Below, in pieces: positions 21,811 through 35,309 of a stretch of DNA of 64,000 bases; position 1 is the stretch's first letter, and every line of letters starts with the position of its first letter. Below the pieces are notes generated by a model. The model was not told the DNA's origin. It searched no databases and saw only the letters and a list, made by a program, of their open reading frames with translations. The translations under genes were made by a program, and so were the position numbers. Location: assembly GCA_013339895.1 (NCBI GenBank), contig JABACO010000003.1, positions 12,473,754-12,537,753 on the forward strand, in the 5' to 3' direction. Origin of the DNA: Ephydatia muelleri. Its lineage: Eukaryota; Porifera; Demospongiae; Spongillida; Spongillidae.

Positions 21811-24800
21811 AGAGAGATCTGCCTCTGTCTGAGAAGCCTTAATTACATATACTGCCTGAGAAGCCTTAATGCCATAGACCTCTACTGTTTGAGAAGCCTT
21901 AATGATATGCAATATTGCACATTTGCCCATTTATAAAAATGCAGTGTATACTCGAACATGATTAGGGGAGTTATACCTCTGTAAAATTCAAACCAGCATT
22001 TCCACCTTTTTCCTTTATCCGTGGCTGATATGCTGCCATGTATTCTTACCAACATAAGAGATTCATTGTAACAACCACATGTACCTCCCATTTATCATTT
22101 TCACAATTTCCACTGGATAAAAGAATTGATGCATATTGTCAAATTCGTTCATCAATTTATAGATACTGACAGTCCTGCTCCCACTGCTATACACTATAAA
22201 ATGAGCACAGTGGCATTAGCTGAGCGCATGTTTGGCACTTCGCGCAGCAAAATGAATCCCAGTTTATGTGCAGATTATTATCATTGGTGCCAGCATACTA
22301 TCCACTTTTGATGATCATGTATTCTAGAATCAAGTGACAGGGGGTAACTGCATCCTAGACTACACTGAGTCACCCAATCCTTTGAGACCACTACTGTGCC
22401 TTCACATATAGATGAGATGCCTTTAGGTATATCCACTGCTTTTATTTATACATGTATCCCACTGCTATCTGTCTAGTGTGCACCTCCTTCAAGTTCTGCA
22501 GATCAATTAATATTTGATTTTGCCAATCGATAGCTTTACAATAGCCAATCAGTGGATACACACATGCATGAACAAATATGTATACAAAGCAAATTCTTTA
22601 CCTACTCAATCTAGAAGGTTCAAACTATGAGTTTATGGTTTGGATCTTTGATAAGACCTAGCTAGCCGATTTCTATATTGACAAGGTTGATTGTTCATTA
22701 TAGCCTATCTGGTAGACGGCAAATTCTCATCACATGGTAGCAGGATTTCAATCCTATTATTCTTCTGAGAAGCATGTTGAGGTAATAATACCTGTGTGAA
22801 TGGTACCGCCCGTCATCTTCTATTCAAGTATTGTGCCTTCTCTCTTTCAAGCTTCTATTCCAGGCGTTACCTTATAGTTCTGCCATCTTGCAATTAGATC
22901 GAACATGACATCTGACAGACATTCCTAAATTTAAATGTGCCTATGACTTCGAAATAATGATGCACATAGACTTGGTATCCAGCTGGAAATGGAGTCCTTC
23001 TTGTGCCAGTCATGAATGCTGTTGTATTTTTGCTTTGAACTACTTCTGAAGCAATCAATGGAAGCAGTAAGTCAAAATATGATTTTGGGTGTTAGTACAA
23101 GAAATCAGAACAGTTTGGTGTCCATATATTCCACAGAGTGTTTAATAATTTTCATAACATCCTTCAATTTTAGTACAGTTCCTCTTTGGGCAACCCCATT
23201 TGTCGCCGATTATAACCCAACTAGGTATAAATGTGACACCACGTTTGAGTTGGGGAATTCTCTTTGATGAAGTGTTGTAGCAGCAAGTGATCTTGACTGA
23301 GCATTGGCGTCACAATCAGACTGCAGCAATTGTTTGGCATTCAATTGCAATTATAGCTGTTGATGACTTGGATTTATACTCCCGTGTGCACACTTGATAC
23401 CAAAGCATATTGTCTTTTCTGTGGTCTAAAGCTACAGTGCCTTAAAATCATAAATAGGTTTAATCATCACAGACTGAGTGGTTACTTGTGAAGCAGCAAC
23501 TTAATTTTCCTGTGAAGACCAATTACAACCTAACCTTTGCTACAATATGGTCAGCACGCTAACATGAGACGTAAATTGTAAAATTATTGTGGTATTCCAT
23601 CATTTCAAAACCTCATAGCTATCTTGTTAGGACTATCTTCAGTAAGCTGAAAATGAATCAGTGAGCACCTTATGCAAAAGATGCTAGTATTGATATTTTT
23701 AAGCACAGATAGGATGAAAAGTGAACCTGATGGATTGATATAGTGTATAGGAGTGTAGTTGTAGCTATACTGATACATGTAATTACCACCTTCTTGTTAA
23801 AAATTACTGCTCTATTGTACTGTATGAGTGGGAGATTTTAACACAAAGTAGTAGAGAAAGAAAGCATTGCAGGGATGAAATACCCTCTGTGTGAGAATGT
23901 ACTTAGTATTAGATACAGTTCAGCATCATCAACAGGAATCACTAACTTGGTTTAGATGATTAGTAGATCGGGATAGATCGGTATTCACATCGTTCAGAGG
24001 AAAGGTTTTCTTGTGAGTCAAATTCCTTAGAGTTGTTTATAAAGAACATTTTTTCACAATGCAAAAACACTTATTCCGCACTACACCACAACGATTGGCT
24101 TCGCCTGCAAATCAGTGTGAAGCTGAAACCATATCTCCATGTTCTACTGAATAGATGAGGCACATGATCCTCTAGTGTACTCCGATGATTATGAAATCTC
24201 CACCTACATTATGCCAAATGAAAAACTTAACCCAACCTCTGCAGTGATTACAAAAGGTATAGCTATTGTATAATGAGAAATGTGGCATTTAACCTACAAT
24301 AGGTACTGGTATACCTCTAAACATTGCAGCCAATTGCAAACATTAGGATGTTGCCCTAATACGCTAAGTATAATATATGTGACGTACCTTGGCCCTCTGC
24401 ACAATCTAACAGGGAGGCCCCAAGTAGTTTATGATGGCCACTATAATTAACTAGTCAAGCAGAATAATATCTGTACACTAAACATGTCTATGTTCCTCCT
24501 CCCTCTGCTCCTAAATGTAGCTCCAATGGTTGGTTCCTCACTCCCAAACTACACATCTCCCTCCCTACACTCCACATTTACATATCTCCCTCCCTCACAC
24601 ATGAAGGGTTCATGTCCACGGCTCTTATATGACCTTGCAAATGCACTATGGATCAAATAAAACACAAATAAAGGGCAGAATCTGAGGAGGAAAGTGATAG
24701 CAAAGTTTGAAGCCTTGTATATGTGCACTAGTTATCTCCAGCTTATCCATGTACTTGATTGACAAATTACTCAGGAATTGCTTGATATTGTATGACTGAC

Positions 24801-26867
24801 ACTGTTAACATTGATGAAGTTCCACAGTGCCACCTACAATTTTAGAAACAGCAATATAACATTGCTCTACATTCTTTGTCACCTTCTTTTATCCACTTCA
24901 GAAGAGTACTGTAAGAAACCATGTCATTTATCTGAATCCGATTGACATTTGGTGTCCTGATCAGTATTTATGTCCTTCATTCTCAATTCTAATTAATGCT
25001 CTAGCACATTCAAAATCTATATGCTGCTGTTGTGGTATATGAATAAATGCCAATAAGTGGTTGCCTAATTCAAATAATAGTTGCCAAAATTACATTATGA
25101 GTTTTGTGTATTGCAACATAAATATACAATTGATCAGGTACGATCAATTGCACATTTGGATGGTCATTTATCTTAAAATGGCCAATGGGAGACCGCTATT
25201 TTTAAACTGCACCTAGATAAAGGGAAGGGTGTTCCACAATTCCATTACAATAAACAGACCCAGCTTGCCCAATGATTATATTATACTGTGTTTGACTACA
25301 GGATCAACAGCAGTGGGCTTTGGATTGTTACAAAACACTATAAAAATGATAAGGTTGTGCTGAAAGCATATGGCTATGCATTTCTCTAGTTGTTCAAACT
25401 TATGGAGGTTGGAGCAATAAAGCATGTGAACTGCTAAGGTATTAAGCATGACATGAACAGTGTATGCAGTGTTTGATTGTAAAGGGATGTAAGGTATATT
25501 AGCCAGGGGAGAGTGTTCACCACCCTTCAGTTCAAATGTGGCGCCAAACCTTGTGAACTATTCAATAGGGGCAAGGAGACCAGCGTACCATACAACATCA
25601 GTCTCTGAAATACTTAATGACTTCACATTAGACTGAGCATTGTGCCCTAGCTCATTGCTTGTTGCTGGCATCCAAATATATATTTTATGTATGTTATTTT
25701 TGTGTAATGCATGTGTTAATTTTTCATAATAATAACTTGGGAAGAAATAGATAATTTACCTTAAAATTAAATTCATTTGTAATCAATTAGACAGAACAAA
25801 ACCAAAATAATATGACATGTATACAACATTATTGAATATCGAATTGTTAAGTTTCATTAATTTTTGTTCAAAATATTCACACATTACGCAACCTGAGCCA
25901 ACAAAAAGACCTCTGCAATGAATGAAAATAGGTGTGCAACTGGATTATTGACTGGTGTTCAATATCATATTCATATTGTACTGCTGGACATGTGCACGTG
26001 TACATGTTTGGTTGTGTGATTTGCTGTTGCAGCATGCATGAAGTGTCTGCCCTGGGGCACAAGGTCTCATTCAATGTTTCCATATTACATAGTGGGTAAA
26101 TGTAATGTCCACAGCTACAGTGAGAAGATGATGTTTGGTGGGCCCCCTACCATACCCCTCCTGCTCTGTACCCCCAACAAATCACAGGTGTGTGTATGTG
26201 AGCCTCTGTATTGTATGTTTGTGTGTTTGTATTCATATTTGGATTAAGAGAGAGAGAGAGGGAAAGATGGAGGATAGTAGGTAAAGGGGAGAGGGAGGAT
26301 GAAATGGAGCAGGAGAGGGTCAGGAGAGAGGGGAGAGGGTCAGTATAAGTTGGGCAGGACAAGAAACTTCTCCGGTGATAAGAATGTTAAAGCAGAATCA
26401 ATTAATTTATTCATGTGTTTGTGCAAAATTCATCTTTCTCCCCCTACCTTGCCACCCACATCTGCTGAAGCTATGGCATCTGCCAAAGTTGCACGGAATG
26501 AGTTGCTATGCAGCACAGGAGGCAGATGCTTGTAGGTCAACCGATGAGTGCAAGTGGATTGGAACATTCATCAGGGTAATCGTGCAGATGACATATTGCA
26601 CTTACCCCAAAATTTACTTAAGATGTGAGACACAAGGGCGTGTCAATGTAGTGTCAAAATCCCAGTTATCTTAGTCAAAAGAAACAGGGTGATTTACAGA
26701 GGTGCAGTAGAGAACAAAAGTGATGGAGGTAGTGTCCTGATATGCATGATTTGTTTGCACCAGATGTGACAGATTCAAATTGACAAAATAAATCCAGACG
26801 ACGAATAATAGTTAAATACCTCAGTTCAAGTGTCTAATGAGCACTCACTATTTCCTTTAGATCTAAT
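21811..26867. other. Long gene-poor stretch, nothing recognised
   Basis: About 5 kb of AT-rich DNA with stops in all frames and no long ORF. I see no transposon domain, RNA gene or tandem array, apart from a short GAGAGAGA patch near 26248 and GGGAGAGG patches to 26340. Confidence 0.5.
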
Positions 26868-27143
26868 TTGCCTGACACTCGACCGTTTTCTGTCACAAAT
26901 TACTGCTTTCGCGTTTGGTATGAATGGACAAGTTACAGACAACGGTACTGTAGTGACCCTATAGAAACCCTTTCTCGTAGTGAACTTCATTATTGGCTGC
27001 AAAGATTTATCAGCCTACAAGTAAAGAAAAAAGACTGTAATACCAAAGACAATGTGATGCAGAACTCTGTAACAGTACTACTGAGGAATATGTATTTTCA
27101 ATTCTTGCTTATCCGATGTTCAATTATATCCACTATGACTTAG
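26868..27143 (+). CDS. Short ORF, weak similarity to a Crypton/QRICH1-type region
   Basis: A 91-codon frame contains SRSELHYWLQRFISLQVKKK. This loosely resembles the LxxWLxxFVxEVRKKDG segment of DUF3504/QRICH1 and Crypton-derived proteins. The match is short and the remaining residues are unconvincing, so this may be a fragment of a Crypton-like element or chance. Confidence 0.25.
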   Translation: MPDTRPFSVTNYCFRVWYEWTSYRQRYCSDPIETLSRSELHYWLQRFISLQVKKKDCNTKDNVMQNSVTVLLRNMYFQFLLIRCSIISTMT

Positions 27144-27857
27144 CAACACGAAGTAACTTGATCGTTCTATTCTCATGCATGCATATTCATTATGCGATCG
27201 TATACCATTATTACATCATTAAATTAAAAAAAAACAAGTAATGTGCCAGAGGGTGGGTATTCTAAGTGCCAGTGGGCGGGTTTTCTATCGTAGAATACCT
27301 CCTCAGCACTTAATACCCGGACACGGGCACATAGAGGACGCGATGAGGTTTCTACGAAAATCAGTTTGACCAATGAGATTGCGAGATTTCATTACGCTAC
27401 AGTTAAATGTAATGTGGTTTTTCGAATAAAAACTTGAAGTGGTGTGCATGGCATTGTGCGCATTTTGGGTGTCACTTCGTGGTGAAAAGTACACCTTTTC
27501 TTTCTCTTCTGGTTTCTGTTATGAAATAACGCGTTCTTCGATGTTGTCAAGGTAACGCGCACGTTTTAAGTTGGATTCTTTCACAGTGCATTCTTTTGTT
27601 CATTTGTAGTTTGTTTGTTTTTTCGTTCTGAACGCTAGCAAGAGATGAACAGACAAAGGATTCTTTCGTGAGATATACCATATACCAGTGGGAAATTTGA
27701 TATGCATGCATGCATTAAAATACACAGCGTGAGTATTTATTTAATAAATAACAGATCTGTTACTTTAGTATCCTGCAGCTTGTACTTCGTTGCAGAGTAG
27801 CATTTGATCTTTCAAACAGTCTAAAGCACTTTCGGTATTCCAAAGTAAATTGGAACA
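27144..27857. other. Non-coding stretch, nothing firm
   Basis: No gene is recognised. GTGGGTATTCTAAGTGCC near 27252 and CACTTAATACCC near 27307 form a short imperfect inverted repeat. Confidence 0.35.
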
Positions 27858-28775
27858 GTTCACGACAAAATGTCGTGATACATCGTTATGACTTCTGAAC
27901 GGTAAATGCTTTCATCATTCAATTTTTACACTTCATACTACGTCATGCCTCTACGGTAGAATACGTTTTGGGGTCTTGCACTTGCTCCGTGCCAGTATTG
28001 CAACGTCCGGTACACCACAAGGTATATGAATCCGTCAAAGAGTAATCAAATTGCTTCATATTCGGTTTGTAGGCATAACATGTAGGGGTCCTATACCTAT
28101 TACCTATTCATTTGTTCTGTTCGTTTATCTTTACTCTATCCTTTACAGAGATAAAGGTGTGCAAAGTTAATGCACATTTCCCGCTCGATTTGCGCCACTA
28201 ATTGCAGGCAACCCGATCGCGAGTTCCATTCTCCCATCCCACATATACATGAATATTCATTCTCCGCCTTCAAATAAGCTATAGCCGTTCGCAACTCAGT
28301 GTTTATTATTATTTTGTCTGAGTCTACAGCTATATGGGTATCCCTACGTATGACGATCGTACCGAACTAACGGATCCAAGTGAATAATTGTCAGCCTGAT
28401 GGTTGTTGCCGCCTTTCACGTCGCAGACATATCACGACGCGCGTAAGGATTTTTTTCCTACTCACTCGTATCACCCACCCTTCCCTAGTACTGTATTATA
28501 AAGCTTTCCACATTTGCTTGCTAAACTTCATTCCTGCCACGCCCACTCGCAGGGATGCTATATCCAGTTCACTTAGCACGTGAACATGTGCCGCGCATTT
28601 GCATTTTTACCAGCCACACACCCACCTACTATACACTTGTACACATAATAAACACGCACGCCACGCACACACACGCGCACACACACACTTGCAGTGACTT
28701 TGGGTTTTAATTTCTCACACCGTTTTCACAAAGCGTACATGTGCATGAATGTAAATTGCTTGTACACCATATTCA

Positions 28776-28812
<37 letters not shown>

Positions 28813-28943
28813 CACACACATGCACACACGGGCAGAGCTTTTACCACTTGCTGTGACTTTGGGTTCTTATTTCTCACACAAAGCGTACATGTGTATTGTT
28901 ATGTAAATAGCCTATACACCATATTTGTCTCTTACTCTCTCTT

Positions 28944-28974
<31 letters not shown>

Positions 28975-29117
28975 ACACACACAACACATACACAAACAAA
29001 CACACACACAGACTGGCGCTTGTACTACTTGCAGTGACTTTGGGTTCTTATTTCTCACACAAAGTGTATACATGTGCATGAATTAAACATGTTTCAGTAT
29101 ACCTGTACGCACACAAA

Positions 29118-29211
<94 letters not shown>

Positions 29212-29236
29212 CTGATCACGACATTTTGTCGTGAAC
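27858..29236. repeat. 1.38-kb interval bounded by 22-bp perfect inverted repeats
   Basis: 27858-27879 (GTTCACGACAAAATGTCGTG+AT) is the exact reverse complement of 29215-29236. Each end is itself nearly palindromic (CACGACA...TGTCGTG). The match weakly extends outward (AATTG.AA). The interval contains the CA-tract units described separately and no long ORF. It could be a non-autonomous transposon with palindromic ends; no target duplication was identified. Confidence 0.5.
28687..29207 (+). repeat. Three tandem units each ending in an (AC)n tract
   Basis: Units begin at 28687, 28846 and 29027 with ACTTGC(A/T)GTGACTTTGGG, followed by TTTCTCACACAAAG-type wording and then an (AC)n tract (about 28777-28808, 28951-28980 and 29119-29207). 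Periods are 159 and 181 bp, the difference lying mostly in the tracts. Confidence 0.85.
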
Positions 29237-29397
29237 TTTTCAATTGTTTGCTGCAATGTTCATTGCACTGTTGCAAAATTATATGAGGCATACATCATAC
29301 ATAATATAATACGGTATACTGTGCCTGAAATATAAGAGACGCGATATGTAAGTAACACATCTCAACCAAGAGATCGAAGTGAACATTATAAGTGGAA

Positions 29398-29435
<38 letters not shown>

Positions 29436-30645
29436 ATCCTAAAGGCGGACAACGTATAAATATATACTAGGATAGAGTGTACTATAGGGGGGACAGCCTA
29501 CCCGGGGAGGAGCTAAGCTACACATATCCTGTTACAACACCGGGTTGTGAGCGAGATACTGTTCTATAGAAATACAAATCTCCAGCTGCAGTTATGTGTT
29601 CCATTCCGGGAGATGAGAACTTGAACGCTCACACAAGCCGGGCGTTGCAACCACACTCGTCACCTCACCAGCAACGGACAATTCACACGCATCCCGCAAA
29701 ATTTTATTTATGTCTGCCGCTGTGACCGCCCTATGAAATAAATTGCATTTCAAGGCCAGTCTTGAAGAGGTATTTGGATGTGTGTGTAAAATATAATTAT
29801 TTATGCCTACATACATGGAAAAGCAAAACAGGTTGATATACTCGATGCACCTGACAGTATAATGTTCAAGCCGACACCACAGGCATCTAGCGGCGGTCGG
29901 CCCGTTATCTTAGAATGGGATACTATAACGAATAAAAGTTACCATTGGATAACGGCGTAATATCACTTCGAGAGTTTATATCACCGACGATGTTTGTGAC
30001 TCAGTGCGTATTGAATTGCCCAGATGCAGCCGCTTCCAAGGGTTTTAACGCTCTGAACAATATGTTAACGACTAAGGTAATTTCTTTCAGTGATGCGTGT
30101 CGGCGCCGTAAAGCAGACAACCTAATTCGAACATGCATGCGTACATGCAGTCGCTGTATTTGTTGCTCCTATATAGCTACATGCATGTATAGGTATGAAA
30201 GTGGCGTTCTATACATGGTTATTGGTGTGATGCTGTGTTCTTGTACTAGTTAGCACTTCCTCTGCTCAGAGCCGTGCTCCAACTCTTTGCAATATCTTGT
30301 TAGCCAAAGTACTATTGAGGTTTTGGAGACAGTGGGGAGAACATGCAGAGCTGCTGTAGTAGTACAGACTTCATCTCAGAAGTGCTTACTTTCAATGCCT
30401 ACGCCGTGCGTACATGGAGCTAGTGCTATTACGAAATCATGCAGCTACACATATAACAGAATTCAACCAGTAAGCTAAGCATGCAAGTAGAATAAGAGAC
30501 TGCTTGTGCGGAAATACAATCGCTAAAGACTATGGTAATGTTTATACACTACGCAAGGCAGGTCGTTTCATAGATTCAGCTTAGTTTGCACAGTCTTGAG
30601 CACATTCAGTAATAGCCGCTCACTGAACGTATTCGTGCTCAAGAG
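29237..30645. other. Non-coding, with a 37-G run
   Basis: Holds an uninterrupted run of 37 G (29398-29434). A 102-codon plus frame at 29945-30253 is unrecognised and lacks clear domain features. Confidence 0.45.
30594..30643. repeat. Short hairpin
   Basis: CTTGAGCACATTCAGT pairs with ACTGAACGTATTCGTGCTCAAG, allowing small bulges. It directly abuts the larger foldback to its right. Confidence 0.5.
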
Positions 30646-30745
30646 TTTAAACCTTATGATCAGGTACTATGACCGGCCTTGATGAGTGCTTTACAGGTGA
30701 AACACTCATCATGACGGTCCTAGTGCCCTGATCATAAGGGTTAAA
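30646..30745. mobile_element. 100-bp foldback MITE
   Basis: TTTAAACCTTATGATCAGG at the left is mirrored by CCTGATCATAAGGGTTAAA at the right; arms of about 43 bp flank a loop of about 14 bases. Confidence 0.65.
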
Positions 30746-31527
30746 ATTAGATTTAGAACTCCTAGAAAGAATGACAAATCTGAACAGAGCTTACACAATC
30801 GTCATCAATAGGATGAGTAATGTATGTGGTGTATGTAAGTGCGTTTATGTATTTACACAGTGTATTTAGCGAAACCTTCTTCTGAATGGCTTGTCCGCAC
30901 TTACGTGTACATGTAGACTGTCCAAAAATCAACTTTGGACTATATCCTTCGCTACATATGTAACTGCATGTGCAACAGAATAGGCGTGGTTTTAAAAGCA
31001 TGCGTTTTGTTTTGCTACACTGCATACACTCGCATATATCCTTTGACTGCTTGCTGAACGGTCCCGCCCACTCATTCATTTTACACTATCACTGAAATTT
31101 TGGATCCCCCAACAACGTGTTGGAAACAGTGCCTTCTTGTGCATTTACGATTGTATGCATTAGCACATGTGATTGATTAATTATGTATAAGTGTGAAATT
31201 TATAATTGAGCTTTTCTGCAATCATGCATTTGTGAACAGAGTTCAATAATACGCCGATAAAAATCCATAACTCTCCTTTTTAATATAACTCATTCAAATC
31301 CGTTGCATGTAGGCAAATACATGTACACCATTCCACTGAACCCAACAGTGCGGTGTTCTCTATACATTATAGACAATGGTGAAACGTTTTCTATCGAGCT
31401 CTAAACAAGCCACACAAAAAGTCGCGTCACAATGACTTATAATGAGCTATCTTGTCAGCTACAACGAAAACGTTATTCATAGTACATGTATATACCTCCG
31501 CCCATAGGATGATCGTACAATTGGTGC

Positions 31528-31535
31528 TATAAAAG
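31528..31535 (+). promoter_or_regulatory. TATA box of silicatein gene A
   Basis: TATAAAAG lies 37 bases before the start codon. With the usual 30-base spacing, transcription would begin near 31558, leaving a 5' leader of only about 14 bases. Confidence 0.7.
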
Positions 31536-31571
31536 GACACGTATTTATCCCGTGTAGAGCAGTTCACTGAA

Positions 31572-33164
<1,593 letters not shown>

Positions 33165-33239
33165 AGAAAAAGAACCTTTCCTAAAGCATGCATTTATGCA
33201 CATATATGCATAAAAACTTCAGGTTCCAGGCTGTTATTG

Positions 33240-33243
<4 letters not shown>

Positions 33244-33283
<40 letters not shown>

Positions 33284-33296
33284 AAAAAAAAAAAAA
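33244..33296. repeat. C30-A23 homopolymer pair
   Basis: An uninterrupted run of 30 C followed directly by 23 A, lying between the 3' ends of silicatein genes A and B; a GAAAAAGAAAAAG patch follows. Confidence 0.9.
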
Positions 33297-33460
33297 CAGA
33301 AACCCATACAGAAAAGAAAAAGAAAAAGAAAAAGAAAGAAAGAAAAAAAAAATAGCGATGCGTGAGTCTAAACAGGGACATGCGTGCATGTAATGGCGCG
33401 AGGCACCTGTAATAGCAACGTGTAGTGGAAATATGCAAGCAAAGTACATGTAGATAGTGA

Positions 33461-33466
33461 AATAAA
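33461..33466 (+). terminator. Candidate poly(A) signal for silicatein A
   Basis: AATAAA, the first on this strand after the stop codon, 297 bases downstream. Its use is inferred from position only. Confidence 0.45.
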
Positions 33467-33534
33467 CAGGGAATGAATATTCATAGTCCTTTAATGATTA
33501 CTCATTAGTAGTCATTATGAGAATTGGCACGCAC

Positions 33535-33540
33535 TTTATT
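33535..33540 (-). terminator. Candidate poly(A) signal for silicatein B
   Basis: TTTATT on the plus strand is AATAAA on the minus strand, 215 bases beyond the stop codon of gene B and only 69 bases from the candidate signal of gene A. Confidence 0.45.
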
Positions 33541-33754
33541 TTTACCCTCTTCCAATTACGCACTGAAGTTTCCTAATATAACCACTAGAGCTTCATTACA
33601 TCTCTTACAAACGTATACATGTATACATTGCATGCACATGTTCGTTCGCAAAGACGGTTGTCAGACAAACTATATATATGCCTCTAAGTTCAACACACAG
33701 CTATTTTCAATGTCAGTGCCTAAATGCGAAAGGTCTATGCACCTAAACATAACA

Positions 33755-35252
33755 TCAAAGCGTAGGGAAGAGAGCGTCGGACGCAATGCCGCATTGGTTG
33801 TACTTGTTCCTGGCCATCATGATGTAGCCGCTATTTCCCCAGTTTGAGCCCCAGCTATGTGGGGAGAGAATATAAACATCATCGAATTTTTTATCTTCTA
33901 TTTTTCTTTCACAATTACATTATGTAATGGAACATCCTACCTGTTCTTCACAAGCCAGTAATCCTTCCCACCCGAAGTTCCGTATCCTGTTACAACCATG
34001 GCGTGATTTAGCTTGGTACTTGAACACGCCGATGAGCTGAAGATCCCGCTTTGGTAGTACTGTACATATGTATATAGCGTGACGCACGAATCTGGTACGC
34101 CTGGCTGCTCAAATCTTTCTTACCCTAAATGCATACGTGTTGGCGTCCACGGCCACTGCTACGGGGCCCATTGTGGCCACAGCCGCCATCAGCTCGGACT
34201 CGCTGCTACTCGAGATGGACACCACGCCGCTGGCAGTGGCGCCAATGTATTTGCTGTTAAACAGGCATGAGGATTGCTGTATGTGTGGACAATTATAAGT
34301 AAAAGGCGCTATTGAATCCTATATACAAAATAAAAAAATGCAAATTGATCGTATTGCAACTCACTCTCTCCTTGTAGGCGTATGTACTCTCTGTGTCGAT
34401 TCCACCGTTCTCAACGACGTACTTAAGAGCCGCGTAAGTGTCCCCACCATTGCATCCGCGGTTGCTGTACGGAACTGGAAGGGGCCCGAGGAGCATATGA
34501 AATGACAATTTAAACGTGGAGAAAAATAAATGGAGGAGGAGAGGGGAGGCCGAGGGGGCAGGGGAAGGGGGGGGAGGGGGAGGGTGTGGTAGGGGAGCTA
34601 GATTGACTTAAATCTCACGGGTTCAGAACTGTTTACCTGAACAGTCAATGACGTTTTGTTCGCTCAGCGCTACCATCTTCTCGTTTGCTAGTGCGTTCAT
34701 TCCCTCCAAACTAGCCACTGCCGCGAAAGCGTAGCTTGCGCCGCACTGCCCCTGCACGAAAAGAAATGGATAAGAGTGTCTTGCTGCATCATATAGGTCA
34801 TGTAAAGGTACCTGATTTTTGACACTGTTCACTGCTCCTTTCGTTCTCCAGTCTACCGAGTCGGCGTACTTTACGCCTTGTGGGGCCTCAAACATCGTCA
34901 CTCTTCGAAATGTGTAGTTTCCTTGCTGGTGATTTAGAAACATCTCAGCGAACTCTTCATCAGTCTGTGGCGGTAAATACAGGCGTGAAAAACCATTGTG
35001 CGCTACAGAGCCTTAACCTACCAGGTCGCTAAATGTGTTCATTGCCAACGTAAAGCCGTGAGTTTCTGCTTCCGCATTGTGGGTCTCAATGCGTCGTTTG
35101 TTGGCAAGCCATACGGATAGTCTGTTCTGTTCTTCATCTGTTGTGCTGTACGCTTTTCCATGAGTCTCCTTCCACCTATTCCACTCTCGTCCCAACTCAT
35201 AGTTGGTGCCAGCAGCCAGAGTAATTGCGCACAGCAGAATGAGGCTATTCAT
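33755..35252 (-). CDS. Silicatein gene B (papain-fold, serine active site)
   Basis: A complete seven-exon gene on the minus strand: 35252-35022, 34964-34812, 34751-34637, 34474-34365, 34276-34124, 34059-33941, 33854-33755; all introns GT-AG. The product has 326 residues: signal peptide (1-15), I29 propeptide with [12 protein letters not shown] and MNTFSD, and mature domain from about [11 protein letters not shown]. The active-site stretch is [11 protein letters not shown] with Ser134 in place of the papain Cys; this exact CGASYAF wording is that of classical spicule silicateins. His273 (LNHAM) and Asn293 (KNSWGSNWG) complete the triad, and the cluster SSSACSS precedes the His. It ends with [12 protein letters not shown]. 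It converges with gene A and is divergent from gene C. Of the four, it has the most canonical silicatein motifs. Confidence 0.95.
34555..34600 (+). repeat. G-rich patch in intron 3 of silicatein B
   Basis: GGGGGCAGGGGAAGGGGG-type low-complexity DNA, all within the intron between exons 3 and 4. Confidence 0.5.
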
Positions 35253-35298
35253 CGTGAATAAAGTGGCTCAACTGTTGCGATCCAAAATAGACATCTCC

Positions 35299-35306
35299 TA
35301 TTTATA
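35299..35306 (-). promoter_or_regulatory. TATA box of silicatein gene B
   Basis: TATAAATA on the minus strand, 46 bases upstream of the start codon; predicts a leader of about 15-20 bases. Confidence 0.65.
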
Positions 35307-35309
35307 GGT

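Noticed and set aside
29074-29291. Long open frames of repeated Thr-His or Val-Cys
   Set aside because: Produced by the (AC)n tract on both strands; the same applies to 44593-45061 and 45858-46600.
30762-31079. 105-codon Cys-rich minus-strand frame upstream of silicatein A
   Set aside because: Cysteines follow no known knot or finger spacing and no splice or start context supports it.
33181-33449. Minus-strand frames with polyglycine and polyphenylalanine
   Set aside because: Artefact of the C30A23 tract downstream of silicatein A.
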